Below are positions 57,660 to 64,000 of a stretch of DNA of 64,000 bases, one piece after another. The translations under genes were made by a program, and so were the position numbers. Below the pieces are notes generated by a model. The model saw nothing but the letters and a program-made list of their open reading frames with translations. It was not told the origin of the DNA and did no database searches. The stretch comes from Deltaproteobacteria bacterium (GTDB lineage: Bacteria > Desulfobacterota > Desulfomonilia > UBA1062): positions 1 to 64,000 of the forward strand of contig JAGOOG010000007.1 in assembly GCA_017992605.1 (NCBI GenBank). The letters are read 5' to 3'. Positions within the stretch are counted from its first letter, which is position 1, and each line of letters starts with the position of its first letter.

Positions 57660-58982
57660 TCAGGGGACGATCTTCCTGCATTCCACATAGTAGCGCTTTT
57701 CGTCGGCGTGTCCCATGGAGAATGCCTTGCGGGGGAGCACCCCATCGAGGATGATGGTCTTGAAGAGGTCGTGCTTGGAGATGACGGGCAGGTGAAAACC
57801 CACGGCAGAGGGTTTCGATGCCAGGTCGCGCAGCACGTCGTCGCCGTGGATGTAGTCGATGACCGCTTCCCTGTTTTCCCGGCAGTATGCATCGAGGAAG
57901 GCCTGGAGGCTCCCGACCTCGAGGTTCCATTGCGGATTCCTGATCACGACGCGGCCTTCGGACCGGGTGGTCATGTAGTCGATGACCTGGACCCGGCTGT
58001 CTTCGAAGGGGAGGGGCTCGCCCTCGGCGAGCACGGTCACCTCGGAGTCCTTGGGCGCGAAGAAGTCCTCCATGGCGGAGAACACCTGCTCGGGCTTCGC
58101 GTTGAAGAGCACCCGGTGAATGGGCTCGAACTCGAGGCCCTTGTCGTGGACATTGACGAGTTCCACCAGGGCGTACCGGGCAGGGTGCCCCATGACGGAT
58201 GCCCTGTCGGCGGCCTGGTCCCTGACCTGTTCCCAGAAGAGCTTGGCTGAGGCCAGCGAGTGGTTGCCGTCGCCAACGGCGTAGAGCAGCACGTCGGTGT
58301 TCCGCACCCCGTAGCGATCGCTGAACCTGGCGGGGTCGGCGAGCCGGGCAAGGCCTTTCGCTATGGCATCGATGGTCTTCGGGTGATCGACATGGTACCC
58401 CCGGACGCGGCCGCCGTTCATCATGAGCTCGAAGTCATAGAGCTTGGTGAGGCGCTGACCGAACAGGGGCTCGATGACTGTCATCTCGGGATCGTCGATG
58501 AGCACCATGATGTGCGGCAGCTCGATGGATGCCCGGGAGCGGATCTTGACGCGGACAGGGAGGCGTTCGACCACGGTCCCCTCGGTGGCCCGGATGAGGC
58601 ACATGCTGCCCTCGCGGAAGTCGTAGTGCTCGAGATCGAGGCAGACGAGGAGCCCCCTGCGCAGGACGCCCCGGGCGGTCACGCGCTCGATGAGCACGAA
58701 GCCCTCTTTGAGGGGCTCGAGGACGCCCCGCTCGAGGTAGCTGTCCATGGAATCGCGGATGGCAGCGAGACGGCCGTTCTCGTCGGAACCGTTCAGGTGT
58801 GCCTCGGGATAGATGAGGCGGAGCGTGGACGGCGAAGGGCCCACGTACTCGTCGACCCGCTGCCAGTATTCTGGCTGGGAGGTGAACTGGTCGCAGGCCA
58901 CCACGGACCATCTCGTGAGGTCAGATCCCGCTTTGGGCAGGAGTATCCGGGGGACGTGCAGGGCGACGCGCTCAAGGCTCAT
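57660..58982 (-). CDS. DUF1015 family protein
   Basis: A 440-residue cytosolic protein of the DUF1015 family. DUF1015-like features are ACDQFTSQPEYW near the N-terminus, LYDFELMMNGG, and LYAVGDGNHSLASAKLFWE, which resembles the family's conserved GxGHHR-like GDGNHS. The family role is unknown; it is often near serine or carbon metabolism genes. ATG 58982 with GAGGAG eight bases upstream sets the start. It precedes the QueG-like gene by about 10 bases and probably shares its transcript. Confidence 0.8.
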   Translation of the reverse strand: MSLERVALHVPRILLPKAGSDLTRWSVVACDQFTSQPEYWQRVDEYVGPSPSTLRLIYPEAHLNGSDENGRLAAIRDSMDSYLERGVLEPLKEGFVLIERVTARGVLRRGLLVCLDLEHYDFREGSMCLIRATEGTVVERLPVRVKIRSRASIELPHIMVLIDDPEMTVIEPLFGQRLTKLYDFELMMNGGRVRGYHVDHPKTIDAIAKGLARLADPARFSDRYGVRNTDVLLYAVGDGNHSLASAKLFWEQVRDQAADRASVMGHPARYALVELVNVHDKGLEFEPIHRVLFNAKPEQVFSAMEDFFAPKDSEVTVLAEGEPLPFEDSRVQVIDYMTTRSEGRVVIRNPQWNLEVGSLQAFLDAYCRENREAVIDYIHGDDVLRDLASKPSAVGFHLPVISKHDLFKTIILDGVLPRKAFSMGHADEKRYYVECRKIVP

Positions 58983-59070
58983 GGTGGGCTCTCCTCGCTG
59001 ATGGAAATGTGCACTCTTCATACCAGAACCCGTGTCGTGCTTTCAACCGTCTTGAGCCGTCACGCGGGTC

Positions 59071-61638
59071 CTAGGGCGCCAGGAGCATGACGTCCTTGTA
59101 CTGGGCCTTTATGGCATCCTCCCCGAAGGGAAAGGAGATGTATTTCCCCATGCGCCAGGCCATGATGCCGTCGTCGTAGTGGGGGCTCGAGGGGTTGTCG
59201 GACTGACCCGAGCTGTTCACGCCGTACATGGGTTCATCCAGGCTGAAGTCCACGATGATGCGCATGGCCGGGATCAGCCAGGTGTCGAAGTCCCTGCCCA
59301 TCATGTATCCGGCCACGTTCAGGGTGAAGTAGTCGCCGGGCGCGGGGTAGGGACCCCGGTTGAAATAGGGCTTCAGAACGCCCATGGCGGATTTTGCGAT
59401 GAACCCCATGTGCGGAGACATCTTGGATGCCTCGGTCTCCCACATATAGGTATGTAAGCCGCCCCAGCTCCATGTCTGGTGGTCTTTGCCCTGGCGCGAC
59501 TCCATGAACAGCACCGCATCGGCGAGGGATCGTGCCAGGATCACCGCCTTGGTCTCCTTCGGGGTTGTCCCGGTGTCATCCCAGAAAGGGCTCTCGTCGC
59601 CCCGGACAAGGATGTGGTCGCAGGTTGCGTTGTAGCTCTCGTTGTTGATCAGGAGAAAGGCCTTGAAGGCCCGAGAGTCCTCCGGGCCGAGTTCGTCGAG
59701 GAAGACATTCCTGGTCACGCAGTGCAGCAGTGCACCCAGAAGGGCGGCATTGCCGGACTCGGACGACATGTCGCCGTCGAATTCTCCCAGCATGGAGAGG
59801 CCCAGGCGCGCCCGTGCGCGCATCCCGGCATCCCCCCACGAGGCGATCTCCTGCTCGATGCCTTGAGCCAGGTCTCTCTCGGCGAAGACCTCCTGTAGTT
59901 TCGGTACGAAGGTCGAGCGGGTATCGAGCTGCATGCCCATGGTGCTCTTGAGGGTGTGCTTGTCCGTGGCGAGCGCCATCTGGGCGATGCGCTCAGCCCG
60001 CTCGGGCCAGAACCACGAGGATGACAGGACATGGGGGTAGTCCCGGCCCACGGTGCGGTGGTTGGCAGTGCCGATGAAGCCCTCGGCAGGATTCCTGGAC
60101 CACGGCAGGACGGAAGGGTCGAGGAGACCCTGCCAGTCGTACTCCCCGGTCCAGCCTGGAGAAGGCACGAGTCCCCTCCCGGCCGTCCTCACCGGGAAGT
60201 TGCCGGTGACCTGCCAGCCGATGTTGTCCCTGTCCGCACAGACCATGTTCAGGGCGATGGACCGGATCTCTTTCATGATGGGGAAGGCCTCGTCCAGCGA
60301 CCGGGCGGTGTTCAGGGCGAAGAACGAGTCGAAGGTCCTGTCGTTCTCGCTCAGGGACGCCCACTTGAGCGCGATGCCATAGGCGGTCTTCAGCGGGCCG
60401 GGCTGGAAGATGTTCCGGGGGTCGCTTCCGATGGCGTCGTTCAGCAGCGTGCCGTGGAGTGTCTCACGGACCGTTATGACGACAGGGTCCCCGCCCCTGA
60501 CCTGTATGGTCTCGCTGCGTTCGGCGACCGGCAGCCACCGTCCCTTGTAAAGATAATGAACCCTGCCGTTTGTGACCTTCATCTGTTCGAGGAACAGGTC
60601 CTGGTTGTCGGCCATGACCATGGTCATGCCCCAGGCGATGTGGCCGTTGTACCCGGCGACGATGACCGGCGCGCCGGCAAGGGTCACGCCAGCGGCATCG
60701 AAGGTGCCGCACCTGGCGTGCAGCATGTTCCACATGGATGGCAGGGACAGCATGAGATGGGTGTCGTTGGCGAAGATGCTGGCGGACCCGGCGGTCCTGG
60801 CCTTGGCAATGGCCCAGTTGTTGGACGCTGCGAACCCGCCCAGGCCCAGTGAACACAGGAGGGTCTGGGTAGTACCCACGTGTGAGAGGGACCCTGAAAC
60901 GCCTGCCAGGTCTATGCCGTCGAGCTTGCCCGTTTCACCGGCCGGTACGGGCTCATCGGGGTAGATGGGCAGCAGCCAGGCAGTCTTGTGCGGCCCCAGG
61001 GCCTGCATGACGGTCAGTGTGGCCGTTTCCTCGAAGAGGTTGAAGGAGAGCGCCAGGTTCACGAGGCAGAAGATCAGTGCGGTATCGGCGGGCTTCCATG
61101 GCTCCGGGGCGTATCCCGCCAGTGCCAGGTCGGGGGGGAGCCTGTCCCTGTGCTGCTCCAGCCAGGCGTTCACTCCGCTGCAGTACCGTTCGAGCAGGGC
61201 CATGTTCTGCGGGCTGATGCCTTTGAGCATGATGTCCGCCGTCCGCGCGAGGCCCAGGGTGCGCATGTAGATGTCGAGGTCGAGCATGGGTGGACCCGCC
61301 ATCTCCGACAGACGGCCCTGGGCCATGAGCCTGAAGCCCGCCATCTGGGTGAACCGGTCCGATGCGTGGACATACCCCATGGCCACGGCGAGGTCGGGCA
61401 TGCTCTTCGCTTCCACGAAGGGTATGCCGTACGAATCCCTCCTGACGGTCACGGTTTCCGTGAGCTCGGGCAATACGAGCGTCCCGGATGGTGAATCGAC
61501 GGTATCCTGGAAGTGACGTGCCACCATGCTGGAGCACCCGGCCGCGACGAAGGACAGGGTCAGGAGGAGAGACACGGCACATGTCGTGTGCCTGACGAAG
61601 GATTCTCGTGTACGGGTCGATCGGTTCACCTGTTCCAT
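59071..61638 (-). CDS. Penicillin acylase family lipoprotein
   Basis: An 855-residue Ntn-hydrolase precursor. A signal sequence ends in AAGC (Cys35), a probable lipoprotein site. The alpha-chain region (VTVRRDSYGIPFVEAKS, AMGYVHASDRFTQM, GRLSEMAG) precedes the autocleavage point, with Ser272 in GGFAASNNWAI as the expected N-terminal nucleophile of the beta chain. Downstream NDTHLMLSLPSMW, GYNGHIAWGMT and GTANHRTVGRDYPH are conserved. Family members hydrolyse beta-lactam side chains, acyl-homoserine lactones or other amides; the substrate is unknown. Membrane anchoring is less common in the family. GGGGAGGAA precedes ATG 61638. Confidence 0.88.
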   Translation of the reverse strand: MEQVNRSTRTRESFVRHTTCAVSLLLTLSFVAAGCSSMVARHFQDTVDSPSGTLVLPELTETVTVRRDSYGIPFVEAKSMPDLAVAMGYVHASDRFTQMAGFRLMAQGRLSEMAGPPMLDLDIYMRTLGLARTADIMLKGISPQNMALLERYCSGVNAWLEQHRDRLPPDLALAGYAPEPWKPADTALIFCLVNLALSFNLFEETATLTVMQALGPHKTAWLLPIYPDEPVPAGETGKLDGIDLAGVSGSLSHVGTTQTLLCSLGLGGFAASNNWAIAKARTAGSASIFANDTHLMLSLPSMWNMLHARCGTFDAAGVTLAGAPVIVAGYNGHIAWGMTMVMADNQDLFLEQMKVTNGRVHYLYKGRWLPVAERSETIQVRGGDPVVITVRETLHGTLLNDAIGSDPRNIFQPGPLKTAYGIALKWASLSENDRTFDSFFALNTARSLDEAFPIMKEIRSIALNMVCADRDNIGWQVTGNFPVRTAGRGLVPSPGWTGEYDWQGLLDPSVLPWSRNPAEGFIGTANHRTVGRDYPHVLSSSWFWPERAERIAQMALATDKHTLKSTMGMQLDTRSTFVPKLQEVFAERDLAQGIEQEIASWGDAGMRARARLGLSMLGEFDGDMSSESGNAALLGALLHCVTRNVFLDELGPEDSRAFKAFLLINNESYNATCDHILVRGDESPFWDDTGTTPKETKAVILARSLADAVLFMESRQGKDHQTWSWGGLHTYMWETEASKMSPHMGFIAKSAMGVLKPYFNRGPYPAPGDYFTLNVAGYMMGRDFDTWLIPAMRIIVDFSLDEPMYGVNSSGQSDNPSSPHYDDGIMAWRMGKYISFPFGEDAIKAQYKDVMLLAP

Positions 61639-61706
61639 GGTTCCTCCCCTTTCATGAGAGCATGTGCGGCACAGCAAGGCCGTCCCCGAGAGAGCCTCGG
61701 GATGCG

Positions 61707-62492
61707 TCAGATGGTTATGGTCCCCCGCATGTACGTGACCGCCCGCCCCGATATGGTGACGCGCCCGCCATTGTCCCTGCAGTGGAGCTCTCCCCCCCGG
61801 CCGGACACCTGGATCGCGTGCAGGTCCTTTCTGCCGAGCCTGGCGGACCAGTACGGGACAAGGGCGCAGTGGGCCGATCCGGTCACGGGGTCTTCGTCGA
61901 TGCCCAGCCTGGGGGCGAAGAACCGTGACACGAAGTCCGATGCCGCACCGGGGGCCGTCACGATGACCCCCCGCAGGTCCACCTGTCCGAGCAGATCCAT
62001 ACGCGGTTTCAGCTCCCTTACCTCGTCCTCGCTCTCATAGACCACGAAGTAGTCTGCCGATCTGAGCACTTCGGAGGGTTTCCCGCCGAGACCGTCCACG
62101 AGGGCGGCAGGTCCTTCGCAGGGGAAAGGCGGCTGGGAGGGGAAGTCCATGGAGAGCAGGGGACCGTCCCTGTCCACCCCGAGAGGTCCGCTCTTCGACT
62201 CGAAGAGGACCGTCGAGCGGCCATGATCGATCTCGGTAAAGATGACGAAGGCCGTGGCCAGGGTTGCATGACCGCACAGATCGACCTCTTCGGCCGGGGT
62301 GAACCACCGTATGCGGTAATGGTCCCCCTCAGGCGAGAAGAAGGCGGTTTCCGACAGGTTGTTCTCCCGGGCGATGAGCTGCATGGTTTCCTCGTCGAGC
62401 CAGCTTTTCAACGGGCACACCGCCGCGGGATTGCCCCTGAAGAGTTCCGCTGTGAAGGCATCGACCTGATAGATGGGTATGAGCATCTCCAA
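61707..62492 (-). CDS. PhzF family isomerase
   Basis: A 261-residue protein of the diaminopimelate-epimerase fold. VDAFTAELFRGNPAAVCPL at the N-terminus, the catalytic-Glu motif NNLSETAFF (Glu48), DLCGHATLATAFVIF and the C-terminal DPVTGSAHCAL identify the PhzF family. Only some members make phenazine; no other phz genes are present, so a general isomerase role is likely. ATG 62486 is an alternative start. It is upstream of, and probably separate from, the acylase gene. Confidence 0.88.
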   Translation of the reverse strand: MEMLIPIYQVDAFTAELFRGNPAAVCPLKSWLDEETMQLIARENNLSETAFFSPEGDHYRIRWFTPAEEVDLCGHATLATAFVIFTEIDHGRSTVLFESKSGPLGVDRDGPLLSMDFPSQPPFPCEGPAALVDGLGGKPSEVLRSADYFVVYESEDEVRELKPRMDLLGQVDLRGVIVTAPGAASDFVSRFFAPRLGIDEDPVTGSAHCALVPYWSARLGRKDLHAIQVSGRGGELHCRDNGGRVTISGRAVTYMRGTITI

Positions 62493-62613
62493 AACGCCCC
62501 CCTCGGGAATAGAGCCAGTAATTGCCGGTCACTAGGGCCGACGGTCGTGGGGAGGATTGTACACGGCCGGCCGGCATGCTGCAACGGCAAAAAGGAACAG
62601 AAATTCATAAAAA

Positions 62614-62649
62614 GGATAAAAATTATCCGTTCCCCCCATGGTTCCATGG
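62614..62649. promoter_or_regulatory. Palindromes between phzF-like and divergent small gene
   Basis: GGATAA-AAA-TTATCC (62614-62628) is a perfect inverted repeat, and CCATGG-TT-CCATGG (62636-62649) lies just beyond. They occupy the divergent intergenic region (62493-62761), which otherwise holds no gene. A regulator-binding role is inferred from position. Confidence 0.3.
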
Positions 62650-62761
62650 AGACAGGCTCTCAACATTATGATATTCCAAGAGAAAAGAGGTGGCATGTCC
62701 CTTGCTGGGCATTCAGGGCCAGGCGCGAGGCAGACCACACGAAAGGCAGAGGCACGAGGCC

Positions 62762-63049
62762 ATGATATTCGACAGCCGCCAGCTCTCCAGGATCGAGGCT
62801 CAGCGCGAGGAAAGCCCCGATGTAGCGCGCCTCATCGCCCAGAGGGATCAGTTTCTCAAGGACCATCCGCACCTCATGGAACTTCAGAGGGAGATCGATT
62901 CGCTCCTGGGCACCACGCTCGACCCGGTGAAAAGGCTCGAGATCCTCTTCATGGTCATGTCCGACAAGCTCATGGAGCTGAGGTCGGTCTTTGCCGAGGC
63001 GGTCCGGATCGCACGCACCGCCATCGCCGAGGACCGGGGGCTCTCCTGA
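62762..63049 (+). CDS. Small helical protein, unknown (DUF3135-like?)
   Basis: A 95-residue soluble protein starting MIFDSRQLSRIEAQREESPD at ATG 62762. The pattern (SPDVARLIAQRDQFLKD, LQREIDSLLGTTLDPVKRLE, then a hydrophobic helix LFMVMSDKLMELRSVF) is all-helical and faintly recalls DUF3135, but that is a weak impression. It converges on the following lipoprotein gene. No motif suggests activity. Confidence 0.6.
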   Translation: MIFDSRQLSRIEAQREESPDVARLIAQRDQFLKDHPHLMELQREIDSLLGTTLDPVKRLEILFMVMSDKLMELRSVFAEAVRIARTAIAEDRGLS

Positions 63050-63085
63050 AGAAACCTCTCCGGATGAAACCGGGGACCTGACGGA

Positions 63086-63652
63086 TCAGAGGGTCTCGTC
63101 ACCCTTGACGAGCTCTATCTTGCTGACGAGGTACTGCTTCCCGACGTCACCGCTGAGGAACACCGGTTTGTTCTGATATTTGAGTTCGAGCACCCTCAGT
63201 TCCGTCATTTTGAGCTTGATCACGGGGAAGGTGCTGTCCCTGGTCCCGACCGACTTCTGTTCGATGAGCTTTTTGATCTTGTCCTGGGTCGGCCCGTCCA
63301 GGGCGATGACGGTTATGCGCCTGAGGCTCTTCCGGGCTGCCTTGAAGCCTTCGCTCGATCTTTCCCTGAAGTTGCCGTATGTGGACTTGAACCTGCTGAA
63401 GTCATCCTGGGGCATGATGGCCAGCTTGCCGTCAACGTATGTGAGCGAATCGGGGTTCTTCATGGGGCGGGCGTTGAAAAGGACATAGGTGCCTTCCTCC
63501 ACGTTTCCCTTGATGGCCTTCACCTCGTGATCCTTCGTCTTCAGCTCGATGATGTTGCCCTTGTCCGAGATGTCTCCCCCTGATCTCGACGTGCAGGAGG
63601 CAGCCAGCAGCAGGATCAGGATCATGGAAACACAGCGCACCTTCATCATCAC
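63086..63652 (-). CDS. Lipoprotein of unknown function
   Basis: A 188-residue protein with a lipoprotein signal: lipobox LLAASC at about residue 20 after a short hydrophobic core. The mature part is rich in Lys and beta-prone segments (GNIIELKTKDHEVKAIKGNV, EGTYVLFNARP, ITVIALDGPTQDKIKKLIEQK) and ends YLVSKIELVKGDETL. I do not recognise a family. AAGGAGG lies eight bases before GTG 63652; ATG codons at 63649 and 63646 are also possible starts. Confidence 0.75.
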   Translation of the reverse strand: MMMKVRCVSMILILLLAASCTSRSGGDISDKGNIIELKTKDHEVKAIKGNVEEGTYVLFNARPMKNPDSLTYVDGKLAIMPQDDFSRFKSTYGNFRERSSEGFKAARKSLRRITVIALDGPTQDKIKKLIEQKSVGTRDSTFPVIKLKMTELRVLELKYQNKPVFLSGDVGKQYLVSKIELVKGDETL

Positions 63653-63773
63653 TCTCTTGTCCTCCTTCTCGAAGCGAATGCCGGGAACGTCATTGTCATG
63701 GACTGGGCGTCCCGTGGGGATTCCCGGTTGATATAGTCGGGGTCCGAGGAATTGTCAAGCAGGGTCGTTCCTG

Positions 63774-63825
63774 CCTGACAAGCCTTTCCGTGCGGCGCCT
63801 GCCCTGGTACGTGCCCCTTGTCAGG
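63774..63825. repeat. Inverted repeat near the window end
   Basis: CCTGACAAG (63774-63782) is the exact reverse complement of CTTGTCAGG (63817-63825), with 34 bases between. It overlaps the stop codon of the partial gene and may form its transcript end. Nothing else is seen in 63653-63820. Confidence 0.3.
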
Positions 63826-64000
63826 GGTGCTTCAAGACCGCATCGATGAGGTCATAGTCTGCCCTGGCGAGGCAGGTGCATGTTCCCGGCCTGAGCGACA
63901 GGCTGTTTCCGGAGACGAGCCGCTCGATGGCGAAACCGGTGGTGAGCTTGTTGTATCGCCAGGTCTGCAGCGTGTCCCCGAAACGAGAGCTCAGGAGGGT
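63821..64000 (-). CDS. C-terminal part of a gene cut by the window edge
   Basis: Fifty-nine residues in good codon usage end in ADYDLIDAVLKHP and a stop at 63821-63823. The visible part reads FGDTLQTWRYNKLTTGFAIE and has a CTCLA segment. The start lies beyond the window, and the family is not recognisable from this fragment. Confidence 0.6.
   Translation of the reverse strand, partial: TLLSSRFGDTLQTWRYNKLTTGFAIERLVSGNSLSLRPGTCTCLARADYDLIDAVLKHP

Noticed and set aside
58260-59090. Long frame antisense to the DUF1015 gene
   Set aside because: Composition rich in Gly, Asp, Glu and Val typical of antisense frames in GC-rich genes; no start signal.
63050-63085. Terminator between the converging small gene and lipoprotein gene
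   Set aside because: No stem with T-run could be found in the 36-base gap.

Overview
The window comes from a high-GC, Gram-negative, anaerobe-like bacterium, most plausibly a Desulfobacterota (deltaproteobacterial) lineage. This is inferred from KDO/lipopolysaccharide genes, a Pal lipoprotein, zinc-ribbon forms of several ribosomal proteins including a Cys4 L24, an OFA-type transporter beside a propionyl-CoA synthetase, and NNC/NNG codon preference. No 16S rRNA gene is present, so the taxon is not proven.

Region 1 (1-2930) is lower in GC and looks accessory: a secreted lipase-like hydrolase with its own terminator, a small gene of unknown function behind a near-consensus promoter, and a frameshifted remnant of a DUF6516/TumE-type toxin preceded by a palindrome. 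Region 2 (2929-7400, minus strand) is the overlapping operon uppS-cdsA-dxr-rseP-tsaB, which serves isoprenoid and undecaprenyl carrier synthesis, phospholipid synthesis, site-2 proteolysis and tRNA t6A modification.

Region 3 (7556-40475, plus strand) is one continuous information-processing cluster: tRNA-Thr, Tyr, Gly and Thr, tuf, rpmG, tRNA-Trp, secE, nusG, rplKAJL, rpoBC, rpsLG, fusA, a second tuf, then the S10, spc and alpha operons through rplQ, ended by a lone ECF-type ATPase gene. The two tuf genes are identical and form direct repeats 16.1 kb apart. Their codon use differs from every neighbour except in the last ~80 bp, which suggests a transferred mosaic gene copied by gene conversion.

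Region 4 (40476-47094) holds prpE, an OFA-family MFS carrier, waaA-kdsB-macrodomain (minus), a short MoaE-like gene with a leaderless-type promoter, and a tRNA-Ala gene. Region 5 (47095-49370) is sparse and lower in GC: a secreted FN3/bacterial-repeat protein and a lipoprotein. Region 6 (49374-64000) is mostly envelope and housekeeping: gamma-carbonic anhydrase, a DHH phosphoesterase, Pal, an Ala/Pro/Glu-rich lipoprotein behind a structured leader, a minus-strand set (cNMP-binding protein, a previously easy-to-miss 48-residue secreted peptide, AI-2E family transporter, SYLF protein, EamA transporter), a QueG-like Fe-S protein, a DUF1015 protein, a lipoprotein-type penicillin acylase, a PhzF-like isomerase, two small proteins, and a gene cut by the window end.

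No CRISPR array, prophage, insertion sequence or rRNA gene is visible. The window is mainly conserved core genome. The best leads are the mosaic tuf pair, the 48-residue peptide gene, the decayed toxin locus, the structured lipoprotein leader and the lone ECF ATPase.
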